This document shows positions 7,472 through 15,250 of a stretch of 33,578 nt of DNA, one piece after another. The position numbers were made by a program, and so were the translations under genes. The notes beneath the pieces are model-generated. The model saw nothing but the letters and a program-made list of their open reading frames with translations, made no database searches and was not told the DNA's origin. This DNA is from Candidatus Latescibacterota bacterium (GTDB lineage Bacteria > Latescibacterota > UBA2968 > UBA8231): the NCBI GenBank assembly GCA_016187725.1, contig JACPJE010000111.1, positions 1 to 33,578 of the forward strand, given 5' to 3'. Position 1 is the first letter of the stretch. Every line of letters begins with the position of its first letter.

Positions 7472-9862
7472 ATGCCAGGTTTCCCCTCTTCCGCCAAGCA
7501 ACTGGCCCATCTCCGCGTCCTGGGCTGCCTGCTGTGGGCCGCTGGCCTCAGCCTGCCCCTGGCTCTGGGCGCCGAACAGTTGAGCTTCGACACGGCCCAG
7601 GACTGGAGCCGCTGGCAACTGCCGCTGGGCGCCGTGCAGGTGACCCCCGAGGGCATCGTCCAGCCGGTGAAGGTCCGCAAAAACGTCGACGCCGTGGCCG
7701 ACGCCGCCTTTTTCGGCGGGGGTATACGCAAGGCTGGCTCCGACGCACCGGATGCGGCGCTGGTGATGGACGGCGACCTGAGCACCGGTTGGAGCCCCAA
7801 TCCCAATGATCCCGTCGAGGACTGGTTCCTCGAGGTGGACCTGGGCCGGGGCGTCTCGGCCAACAAGGTGACCCTGGTCTTCGCGGCCGAGGCCCCGCCC
7901 TTCCAACTCTTCGACCTGCTGCTCTCCACCGGCGAACCGCAGACCGACAACATCGCCGCCCCGATTCCGGGCACCCTGGTCTACCGCATTGAGGAGCGCT
8001 ACAAGGAAAACGACCAGCGCGAAGTGACTTTTGTGCCGGCCCACCCCGACGACACCCCCATCCAGTACCTGCGCATCGAAAACTTCAAGCACATCCCCGG
8101 CGCCCGGCTGGTGGAGGTGCAGGTGGAATCCATCGGCGACAATGTCGCCCTCAACCTGCTCCAGCGGGGCGGCAACATGGACGTGGTCGCGGATCTGGCC
8201 AATACGGCCGAATCCGTGCCCCTGAGCAATGTCCTGGCCCTGGTGGACGGCGACCTGTACCAGCGGTGGGCCTATGGCCGGGCCTCGCGCGGCCAGAACG
8301 ATATCGACGCGCACATCATCATCGACCTGGGCGCGGTGTACTGGCTGGATCTGACGCGGATCATCGGCGGGGTGGTGGTGCGCTCGGGCTGGGGCGGCGG
8401 CATCACCACCAACCACTACGTCTCGCGCCGCCGCTGGGGTTTCCGCTACTACGAGTTCATGACCTCCGACGGCTCCCTCTCCCCGGACGGCACCCGCATC
8501 TGGACCAAGCACTTCGCCGGCATCGCCAACAGCGAGGAATCTTCGCGCGGCCTGGTGGACCACCACTTCGACCTGATCCCCGCCCGGTATGTGCGCATCT
8601 TCTGGAAGTACTGGGACACCAGCTGCTTCTCGGTGGTCACCCTGGGCGAAGACGGTTCCAGTTCCGTGGTGCCCGGTTGCGCCGCTGGCGGCGCAACCGA
8701 CGAAATCCAGATCTTCGGGCAGGGCTTCCCCCGGGAAGCGACGATCCGCTCGCCCCTCATCGACCTGAAGGACATCAGGAATCTCAACTCCCTGGAATGG
8801 CAGGCCAATGCGCCCCCGGGCACCCGGGTGGAGATCCGCACCCGCACCGGCAATGAGGTGGTGGAGAAGTTCACCTTCTACGACAAGGACAGCAAGGAGG
8901 TCACCCAGAAGAAGTGGGAGAAGCTGATCCCCAGCTTCCGCGGCCCTATCGACACCAGCCTGGCCGCGGGCAGCGACTGGAGCCCCTGGAGCAAGATCTA
9001 CGGGTTTTCCGGCGAGGCCTTCCAATCCCCCTCCCCCCGGCGCTACCTGGAACTGGACCTGCGCCTGGCCTCCGATTCGCCCGAATCGGCCGCCTCCCTG
9101 GATTATGTGAAACTCAACTTCACCCCTCCCCTGGCCCGCAGCACCGTCGGCGAAATCAACCCGGTGGAGGTGGAGCCCGGCGTTTCCAAGGGTTTCTCCT
9201 ACTTCCTGCGCTCCCGCCAGACCCAGATCAACGGCTTTGACCGCCTGAGCCTGGAGACCTCGGCCCCGGTTCGTTTCACCGCGGCCTATCTGGAGAGCGA
9301 ACCCATCGATGCCACGGCCGAGGCCAATGACAAGGGGTTCCAGCTCACCTTTCCCAAGGCGGTCCGCAGCGACCAGTTGGTGGAGGTGCGTTTCGAATCC
9401 TCCATCTTCCTCCAGTCCACCCTCTTCGAGCTCTTCCTCGAAGACAGCCGCCAGGGGCCCGGCCTGCGCCAACGGGTCGATCCGGGGGACGCCACCGACC
9501 AGGTGGAGAGCAGCACCAACGTGGTGCGCTTGCCCGTCACCCGCGATCTCTTCGCCGCCCTGGATCTCAGCCCGCGGGTGATCACCCCCAACGGCGACGG
9601 CATCAACGACCAGGCCGTGGCGGCAGTGAGCCTGCTCAATGTGTTGGAACCCCGGCCCCTGCGCCTGCGGGTCTACGACCTGTCCGGCCACCTGCTCAGG
9701 ATGGTGGAACAGGCGGGCAAGGCCGGCCAGCAGCGCCTGGCCTGGGATGGCCGGGATGACCGGGACCACCTGGTCCCACCTGGGGTATATATAATTGAAT
9801 TGGGAATTGAGGGGGATGCCGGCGCCAAGACTACCCGGCGGCTGGTTTCCGTGGCCTATTAG
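7472..9862 (+). CDS. Secreted discoidin-like protein with FlgD-like C-terminal domain (A1)
   Basis: Product of 796 residues. ATG 7472 has GGAG 6 nt upstream and starts a signal peptide ending near LALGA/EQ (residue 34). Two discoidin-like (F5/8 type C) units are suggested by the pattern variable-loop DGD, Trp, then a hydrophobic DLG strand: VMDGDLSTGW with FLEVDLGRG, and LVDGDLYQRW with IIIDLGAVYWLD. A middle module contains RTRTGNEVV, TQKKWEK, GSDWSPWS and SPSPRRYLELDLRL. The FlgD-like Ig domain begins at TPNGDGIND (residue 705) and has VYDLSG, WDGRDDRD and PPGVYIIEL, ending SVAY. Such C-terminal domains often occur in surface-exported proteins of these phyla; whether it is a sorting signal is inference. 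Paralog of the gene at 12918-15206. A loop with two Cys (SCFSV...VPGCAAGG) is absent from that paralog. It may bind carbohydrate or cell surfaces; function unknown. Confidence 0.85.
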   Translation: MPGFPSSAKQLAHLRVLGCLLWAAGLSLPLALGAEQLSFDTAQDWSRWQLPLGAVQVTPEGIVQPVKVRKNVDAVADAAFFGGGIRKAGSDAPDAALVMDGDLSTGWSPNPNDPVEDWFLEVDLGRGVSANKVTLVFAAEAPPFQLFDLLLSTGEPQTDNIAAPIPGTLVYRIEERYKENDQREVTFVPAHPDDTPIQYLRIENFKHIPGARLVEVQVESIGDNVALNLLQRGGNMDVVADLANTAESVPLSNVLALVDGDLYQRWAYGRASRGQNDIDAHIIIDLGAVYWLDLTRIIGGVVVRSGWGGGITTNHYVSRRRWGFRYYEFMTSDGSLSPDGTRIWTKHFAGIANSEESSRGLVDHHFDLIPARYVRIFWKYWDTSCFSVVTLGEDGSSSVVPGCAAGGATDEIQIFGQGFPREATIRSPLIDLKDIRNLNSLEWQANAPPGTRVEIRTRTGNEVVEKFTFYDKDSKEVTQKKWEKLIPSFRGPIDTSLAAGSDWSPWSKIYGFSGEAFQSPSPRRYLELDLRLASDSPESAASLDYVKLNFTPPLARSTVGEINPVEVEPGVSKGFSYFLRSRQTQINGFDRLSLETSAPVRFTAAYLESEPIDATAEANDKGFQLTFPKAVRSDQLVEVRFESSIFLQSTLFELFLEDSRQGPGLRQRVDPGDATDQVESSTNVVRLPVTRDLFAALDLSPRVITPNGDGINDQAVAAVSLLNVLEPRPLRLRVYDLSGHLLRMVEQAGKAGQQRLAWDGRDDRDHLVPPGVYIIELGIEGDAGAKTTRRLVSVAY

Positions 9863-9881
9863 GGTGGATAGCAAAAAATTC

Positions 9882-9910
9882 TTGACAATCGGAACGCTAT
9901 CCATTAGAGT
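9882..9910 (+). promoter_or_regulatory. Strong predicted promoter of the small secreted protein
   Basis: A perfect -35 box TTGACA (9882-9887), a 17-nt spacer and TAGAGT (9905-9910) stand in a local A/T-rich island of an otherwise GC-rich region. The predicted start site is near 9917, giving a leader of about 145 nt before ATG 10064. It is the best -35 match in the window and suggests high expression. Confidence 0.65.
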
Positions 9911-9953
9911 AGAATACCTAAATTTGCTCTATACCTATAAAAAAATACCTGAG

Positions 9954-9972
9954 AAAGGAGGTGAAAGACCTC
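9954..9972 (+). promoter_or_regulatory. Leader element: full anti-SD match without a start codon, inside a hairpin
   Basis: AAAGGAGGTGA (9954-9964) matches the 3' end of 16S rRNA almost perfectly, but no ATG, GTG or TTG follows at normal spacing; the gene's true SD is AAGGAGG at 10051. Its core GAGGT (9958-9962) can pair with ACCTC (9968-9972) around a 5-nt loop. This resembles a ribosome-binding mRNA stabiliser or standby site, or a small regulatory hairpin. The role is inference. Confidence 0.4.
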
Positions 9973-10063
9973 TCGCCACGCGTCTTTGCGGCCTAGTGAC
10001 AAGTGCGATGGCCACTTTGCCATCTCATCCCAACTCAGCACTGCTCTCTCAAGGAGGAAATCA

Positions 10064-10984
10064 ATGCGCAAACCCCTAGCTCTTACTCTGGGCGCGATGC
10101 TGGTGGCAGCCAGTGTCTGGGCCCAGGAACCGGCCGAGGTGCCCCTGTATTTTGCCGTGGGTATCCCCGATGCCAACATCCCCAACGTCGACGGCAGCAA
10201 CGCCGACTGGAAGTGGGTGGACAAGAGCTTTGAAGTCACCATCGAGGACATGCATGCCCTGACCGGCACCGCCGATGATGCCGACGATCTGTTCATCGAC
10301 ATCCTCATCGGCTGGAACCAGAACCGCAACAGCATGTACGCGATGATCCATTCCCACGACGATTTCCTGATCGTGGACAAGAACCCCACCTGCACCTTCC
10401 GCGACGACAACTGCGAAGTGCACTTCGATCCGGACAACCAGGGCGGCGGTCCTTATTCCGCTCCGGCCGACCAGGATCTGCAGCCGGCCTACCAGATGTG
10501 CCTGAGCTTCTCCGACCAGTTCCCCCGGGTGCAGATGTACAACGGCGCCCTGGGCAACTTCGCGCAGAGCGCCTTCGACTTCTGGTGGACCCATTCGGGC
10601 GACTTCGTCAAAGCCGGCATGACCAACCAGGGCCAGGAGTACTACTACGAGTTCTCCGCCTCCCTCTTCGATCCGCTCTCGATCAGCGGCGGTCCTGGGG
10701 CCAGCACCCGCTGGGCCCTTGCTGCCGAGCAGACCATCGGTATGTCCATCTCCGTGGACGACGCCGACGAAGGGGTCAATGCCAATGGCGTCCTGGGCCA
10801 GGAAGACCTGTGCAACGGCGGCTGCCCGGACGGCTTCTTCTGGCAGGCCCAGTACAGCATGGCCGAACAGTTCATGAACAGCGGCGGCATGCCCGACATC
10901 TTCCTGACGGCCGCCGGTACTGCCACTGCAGTCGAGTCCACCTCCTGGGGCCAGCTCAAGACCCTCATCAAAGAGGACATCTGA
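10064..10984 (+). CDS. Small secreted protein, possible CBM9/DOMON-like sugar-binding domain
   Basis: A 306-residue product. ATG 10064 has a strong SD (AAGGAGG) about 6 nt upstream and begins a signal peptide, MRKPLALTLGAMLVAASVWA, cut near A/QEP. The mature protein starts with a short strand and then VDGSNADWKWVDKSF, followed by DDADDLFIDILIGWNQNRN and MYAMIHSHDDFLIVDKN. This 'DG-x-DW ... strand with aromatic residues ... near-HDD' layout recalls CBM9-like/DOMON domains, but the match is weak. Several cysteines (NPTCTF, DDNCEV, QMCLSF, DLCNGGC) suggest disulfides. It has no FlgD-like C-terminal domain, unlike its neighbours. It has its own promoter, a long leader and a terminator-like hairpin after the stop, so it is probably expressed more than the genes around it. 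It sits between the paralogous A and B genes. Function not assigned. Confidence 0.82.
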   Translation: MRKPLALTLGAMLVAASVWAQEPAEVPLYFAVGIPDANIPNVDGSNADWKWVDKSFEVTIEDMHALTGTADDADDLFIDILIGWNQNRNSMYAMIHSHDDFLIVDKNPTCTFRDDNCEVHFDPDNQGGGPYSAPADQDLQPAYQMCLSFSDQFPRVQMYNGALGNFAQSAFDFWWTHSGDFVKAGMTNQGQEYYYEFSASLFDPLSISGGPGASTRWALAAEQTIGMSISVDDADEGVNANGVLGQEDLCNGGCPDGFFWQAQYSMAEQFMNSGGMPDIFLTAAGTATAVESTSWGQLKTLIKEDI

Positions 10985-11014
10985 GCCTCTTTACCCCATA
11001 GAGGTCAGCGTCGC

Positions 11015-11045
11015 GAGGGGAGGGGAACTGCGTTCCCCTCCCCTC
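11015..11045 (+). terminator. Long perfect hairpin after the small secreted protein gene
   Basis: GAGGGGAGGGGAAC (11015-11028), loop TGC, then GTTCCCCTCCCCTC (11032-11045): a perfect 14-bp stem with a 3-nt loop, followed by a weak U-containing tail (TCTTAATCGGTCTTT). It lies 30 nt after the stop codon and 42 nt before the next start. Likely a partial terminator or an mRNA 3'-end stabiliser that lets some transcription into the downstream operon. Confidence 0.65.
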
Positions 11046-11086
11046 TCTTAATCGGTCTTTCTGACTCCTGAAGCGGGCGAGATGGC

Positions 11087-12898
11087 ATGAGGCGCTGCTC
11101 TGAAAAGATCCTGTGGGTTCTGCTGGGAATGCTCGCGGCGGCGCTCCCACTCTCGGCGGTGGACCTCTGGCAGGTGGGCACCACCGGGTTCACCTGGGAA
11201 AATGTGGGCACCCAGGAAGGTCTGGCCACCAACGCGAGGCGCCTCCTGCCGGCGACGGTGAACCCGGCGCAGAACGCCCTGGCCGACCTGCGCAAACTCG
11301 CCGGCCGCATCGAATCGCCCCAGAGCACCGAGGACCTGACCACCCTGCTCACCGACGGCAACGAAGAGACCTTCTGGAAGGTCACCCGCGAGCGCCGCCC
11401 GGACGGCACCTCCATGGTCATCAACCTGGGCGCCATCCTGCCCATCAACCGCATCCGCATCCTGGGCGACAAGGATTCCTTCCTGCGGGCCTACGATCTC
11501 TTCGTCCACGACGGGAATCCCGACCAGCTGCGCGACGACCGCCCCATCGGCTACACCAATCTGATCCGGACCAATCTGGAGCAGGACGCTCCGGTCATCG
11601 AAGTCGAATTCCCCCTGCAGTTCGTCCGCTTCATCCGCCTCATCAGCCGCACGGGCCAGGAATTCATCATCTCCGAGGCCGAGGTGTACGGGGACGGATT
11701 TGCCCCCTCCAGCCGCTTTGTCTCCCAGATCATCGACCTGGGCGCCTCAGCCAATTTCGGCCGGATCGACCTGGCGGCCCAGACCGATTCTTCCACCCAG
11801 ATCGTCCTGCAGACCCGCACCGGCACCGTCCCCGACCCCAGCATCTACTACCGCAAGACCGCCATCTTCGAGGGCGAGGACCGGGCCGAAGAACCCATCC
11901 TGCCCATCGGCGATCCATCGGCGGGGGAGGCCTACAAAAAGCTGGTGGGTGCCGACAAAGGGCGGATCGTGGACAATATCGAGGAATGGAGCCCCTGGTC
12001 CGCCCCCTATGAGGCCCTGAACGGCCTGCTGCTCTCTCCCGGCAACCGCCGCTACCTCCAGTTCCGGCTCTTGTTCTCCTCCCAGAATGCCCGGCGCGGG
12101 GCAGTGGTGGAATCCTTCACCTTCGAATACTCGACCCCGGCCTTGGGGCGCGAATTAGTCGGCGAAGTGACCCCCGGCACCGTGGCTCTGGGCGAGGAGC
12201 ACCCCTTCGACTATTACATCAAATCCCAGTTCGGCCCCGAAACCCCCGGTTTCGACCGCCTAGAAATCAAGACCCCCTTCAAAGCCCTGCTCAAGGGCGT
12301 TGAACTGGACGGGGAGTCGCTCCTGGCCTCGGCCTACACCGAGGTGGACGAGGGCGACGATACCCGGCTCACCATTCAGCTCAAGGGCCGGCGGATCTCC
12401 ACCTCGGGCCAGGCGCTGCGCCTCTCCTTTGAAACCCTGGTGACGGTCTACGGCACCACCTTCTTCGCCAAGGTCTTCGACAGCCAGAGCGCCGCCCTGG
12501 GCCAGGACGTGATTCCCGGAGATGCCTCTCCGGTTTCCGGCACCGACCGCCTCTCCGTGCACGGAGAACTGCGCCGCGAGCTGGTGCTCGATTTCCGCGC
12601 GGCCCCCGCAGTATTCACTCCCAACGGGGACGGGGTCAACGACCAGGGGTCTGTATCGTATATTCTTCTCAGGGCCCTCAACCCCGTGCCCTTGGAACTG
12701 ACGGTCTACGACCTGGCGGGCAAGCCTGTTCGCCAGTTGCAGCGCGCCTCCGGCCTCAATGGGCCCCAGCAGGTCAATTGGGATGGACTGGACGATCGGG
12801 GAAACCGGGTGCCCCCCGGCCTTTATCTGCTGAAATTGTCGGTGAACACCGATACCGGCTCAGAGGCGCAGACCCAGTTGGTGGGCGTGGTCTACTGA
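11087..12898 (+). CDS. Secreted discoidin-like protein with FlgD-like C-terminal domain (B1)
   Basis: Product of 603 residues, starting with a signal peptide (MRRCSEKILWVLLGMLAAAL, cut near PLSA/VD). The ribosome binding site before ATG 11087 is weak. One discoidin-like unit is suggested by LLTDGNEETFWKV, then MVINLGAILPINRIRILGD and a strand pair ending EFIISEAEVYGDG. The middle module (LQTRTGTVPDPSIYYRKT, EEWSPWSAPYE, SPGNRRYLQFRL) matches the equivalent region of its neighbours. An Ig-like stretch (VGEVTPGTVALGEEHPFDYY) follows, then the FlgD-like domain from TPNGDGVNDQ (residue 511) with VYDLAG, WDGLDDRG and PPGLYLLKL, ending VGVVY. The closest relative in the window is the gene at 15251-17032. 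First gene of a tight run that ends at the terminator at 21962. Predicted extracellular or surface protein; ligand unknown. Confidence 0.84.
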   Translation: MRRCSEKILWVLLGMLAAALPLSAVDLWQVGTTGFTWENVGTQEGLATNARRLLPATVNPAQNALADLRKLAGRIESPQSTEDLTTLLTDGNEETFWKVTRERRPDGTSMVINLGAILPINRIRILGDKDSFLRAYDLFVHDGNPDQLRDDRPIGYTNLIRTNLEQDAPVIEVEFPLQFVRFIRLISRTGQEFIISEAEVYGDGFAPSSRFVSQIIDLGASANFGRIDLAAQTDSSTQIVLQTRTGTVPDPSIYYRKTAIFEGEDRAEEPILPIGDPSAGEAYKKLVGADKGRIVDNIEEWSPWSAPYEALNGLLLSPGNRRYLQFRLLFSSQNARRGAVVESFTFEYSTPALGRELVGEVTPGTVALGEEHPFDYYIKSQFGPETPGFDRLEIKTPFKALLKGVELDGESLLASAYTEVDEGDDTRLTIQLKGRRISTSGQALRLSFETLVTVYGTTFFAKVFDSQSAALGQDVIPGDASPVSGTDRLSVHGELRRELVLDFRAAPAVFTPNGDGVNDQGSVSYILLRALNPVPLELTVYDLAGKPVRQLQRASGLNGPQQVNWDGLDDRGNRVPPGLYLLKLSVNTDTGSEAQTQLVGVVY

Positions 12899-12917
12899 GA
12901 CCACAGGAGCAGAACCC

Positions 12918-15206
12918 ATGAAAACCGCGAAACCCCTAGGAGCAGCTGCCCTGGCACTCCTGGTAGGATGGTGGACTGCAGCCCAGGCTGAACGCATCTC
13001 CTTCGATACCCCTGAGGCCTGGAGCACCTGGTCTGTCCCCCGGGGCGCGGTAGAATTGACCGACCAGGGGATTGTGCCGGTGCCGGTGCGCAAGCGCACC
13101 AACGCGGCCCTGGACGCGGCGAAATTCGCGGGCGTCTTCAAGGCCGGCAGCGCCCAGGCTCAGGCCGGGCTGGCAGTCGATGGCGATCCGCAGACCGGCT
13201 GGGGCCCCCAGGACACTGACCCGCTGGAAAACTGGTGGATCGAGGTGAATCTGGGCCGCCTGGTGACCGCCGAAAAGATCCGCCTCCATTTCGCCGAGGA
13301 CAGCCCCCCCCTGGAGTTCTTCAACGTGTTGCTCTCCACCGGCGAACAGTTCTTCACCAATGCCCTGGTCCCCATCGAGGGCACCATAGTCTTCAGCCAC
13401 TCCGAGACCTTTGGCTTCAACAAGTCCCACCTGGTCGAACTGAGCTTCAAGCACGGCTCGGTCCGCGCCCTGCGCCTCCAGGCCACCCAGCACACCCCCG
13501 GCTTCCGGCTCACCGAGGTGGAGGTGGAGGCCATCGGCGACAATGTGGCTCTGGGCCTGCTCGAACGCAGCGGCAGCATCGACCTGATCACCGATCTGCA
13601 AAACGTCCTGGAGGGCGGCGAGCGCATGGTGGACGGCGATATCGTCACCAACTGGGCCCTGCAGACCTTCCACCAGACCCAGACCGGCAAGGATGTGTTC
13701 AACCGCATCATCTTCGACCTGGGCGCCCTCTACTGGCTCGACCAGCTGCGCATTATCGGGGACCCGATCAGCGCCCCCGCCAGACTGCGGTACGTGTACG
13801 CCAACTTCTTCTGGTACCAGGTCCTGGCCTCGGACGGCTCGCGCGCCCCGGACGGCACCCTGCGCTGGCACGAAATAGCCTTTCTGCCCAACCTGCCTGA
13901 GAACCAGGTCGAAACCCGCAACTTCGACCATTCCTTCCCACTGCAGAAGGTCCGCTACCTCCAACACTATTACCCCTCCACCTCGGAGGGCGGCGAGCGC
14001 ACCGGCACCCACGGCCTGTACCGCAACTTCGGCCTGATCAGCGAGTACCAGATGTACGGGGAGGGCTATCCGGCCGAATTGCGCCTGCGCTCTCCCCTCC
14101 TCGACCTGAAGGGTATCCGCAACGTCGCCGCAGTCGAGTGGGAGGGCTCCGAGCCTGCGGGCACCCACATCGAAGTCTACACCCGCACCGGCAACGAGGT
14201 GGTCGAGGAGGTCCATTATTACGACAAGAAAGGCAAGGAGATCACCCAGAAGAAGTGGGAGAAGACCCCGGCCACCCAGCGCGGTCCGGTGGACACCCTC
14301 CAGTCCATCGGCAGCGACTGGAGCATCTGGAGCCCGGCCTATATCCATTCGGGCGAACTGTTCAAGTCGCCCTCTCCCCGCCAATATCTGCAAGTCGAGG
14401 CCCGGCTGCTCTCCGACGACCCCCAGGTCAGCGCCTCATTGCGCGAACTGCACCTGAACTTCGAGAACCCCATCGCCCTCCAGACGGCCGGCGAGATCTA
14501 TCCCCAGCAGGTCAAGCCGGGCCAGGCCGAGGAATTCACTTACTTCATCCACCCCACCTTTGGCGGCCGTTCCCAGGGCTTCAACCGCCTGACCCTCAAC
14601 GCCTCGGTGCCGGTGGCCTTCACCCACCTGAAGATCGGCGACCAGGACGTCCAAGGGGTGATGGACACCACCGCCGAGGGCTTTGTGTTCACCCTGCCTG
14701 CAGTGGTCAAGTCCGAAGAGCTGGTCCAGCTCTCCTTCCGCTCCACCATCTTCCAGAACCGCACCCGCTTCGACCTCTTCCTGAGCAATACCCAACTGGG
14801 AGAAGCGGTGCTGCAGCGGGTGGACGAGGGGGACGCCAGCGCCGAAGTAGCCAGCGAGTCCATCTCCGTCAGCCTGCCCATCACCGGCGAACTGCTGACC
14901 AACGTCTCGCTGGCCCCGGTGGTGCTGACCCCCAACGCCGACGGGGTGGGGGATGAGATGCGCCTCGAGTTCGACGCCCTCAAGCTGCTCTCGCCCCGGC
15001 CGGTGCAGGTGACCATCTACGACCTGGCCGGCAGAACGGTCATCCAACTGGCCCGGGAAGGGCTGGCCCAGCACCATACCTTCAACTGGGACGGGCGGGA
15101 CCAGGAAGGCCGGCTGGTCAGCCCGGGCACCTATTTGGTACACACGGAAATCGCGGGCGATTCCCGCACCCAGACCGTCGAACGCTTGTTGCCGGTGGCC
15201 TACTGA
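12918..15206 (+). CDS. Secreted discoidin-like protein with FlgD-like C-terminal domain (A2)
   Basis: Product of 762 residues, clearly a paralog of the gene at 7472-9862. AGGAG lies 8 nt before ATG 12918, 19 bp after the preceding stop. The signal peptide ends near AAQA/ER. The mature start ERISFDT mirrors EQLSFDT of A1. Two discoidin-like units are suggested by AVDGDPQTGW with WIEVNLGRL, and MVDGDIVTNW with IIFDLGALYWLDQLRIIGD. The shared middle module follows, with YTRTGNEVVEEV, ITQKKWEK, GSDWSIWS and SPSPRQYLQVEARL. The FlgD-like domain starts at TPNADGVGDE (residue 671), where Ala replaces the usual Gly, and has IYDLAG, WDGRDQEG and SPGTYLV, ending PVAY. Located inside the operon between the two B-type genes, so A-B order is repeated. 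Predicted surface or extracellular; role unknown. Confidence 0.85.
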   Translation: MKTAKPLGAAALALLVGWWTAAQAERISFDTPEAWSTWSVPRGAVELTDQGIVPVPVRKRTNAALDAAKFAGVFKAGSAQAQAGLAVDGDPQTGWGPQDTDPLENWWIEVNLGRLVTAEKIRLHFAEDSPPLEFFNVLLSTGEQFFTNALVPIEGTIVFSHSETFGFNKSHLVELSFKHGSVRALRLQATQHTPGFRLTEVEVEAIGDNVALGLLERSGSIDLITDLQNVLEGGERMVDGDIVTNWALQTFHQTQTGKDVFNRIIFDLGALYWLDQLRIIGDPISAPARLRYVYANFFWYQVLASDGSRAPDGTLRWHEIAFLPNLPENQVETRNFDHSFPLQKVRYLQHYYPSTSEGGERTGTHGLYRNFGLISEYQMYGEGYPAELRLRSPLLDLKGIRNVAAVEWEGSEPAGTHIEVYTRTGNEVVEEVHYYDKKGKEITQKKWEKTPATQRGPVDTLQSIGSDWSIWSPAYIHSGELFKSPSPRQYLQVEARLLSDDPQVSASLRELHLNFENPIALQTAGEIYPQQVKPGQAEEFTYFIHPTFGGRSQGFNRLTLNASVPVAFTHLKIGDQDVQGVMDTTAEGFVFTLPAVVKSEELVQLSFRSTIFQNRTRFDLFLSNTQLGEAVLQRVDEGDASAEVASESISVSLPITGELLTNVSLAPVVLTPNADGVGDEMRLEFDALKLLSPRPVQVTIYDLAGRTVIQLAREGLAQHHTFNWDGRDQEGRLVSPGTYLVHTEIAGDSRTQTVERLLPVAY

Positions 15207-15250
15207 ACCTGGCTCATACCTGACTCTCAGGCTACACCGCGGAGATCCCC

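Noticed and set aside
7307..9904. 865-codon open frame on the minus strand opposite A1
   Set aside because: It mirrors the codon bias of the plus-strand gene, has no signal peptide or SD, and its translation is rich in Gly, Gln and Val without recognisable motifs. A GC-rich shadow.
9795..10079. 94-codon frame spanning the promoter and leader of the small secreted protein
   Set aside because: It crosses the end of A1, the promoter and the real start of the next gene, and has no SD of its own.
11015..11045. Considered as an insertion-sequence end or attachment site because of the perfect inverted repeat
   Set aside because: It is a single hairpin directly after a stop codon, with a 3-nt loop and no partner copy nearby; a terminator or 3'-end stabiliser explains it.
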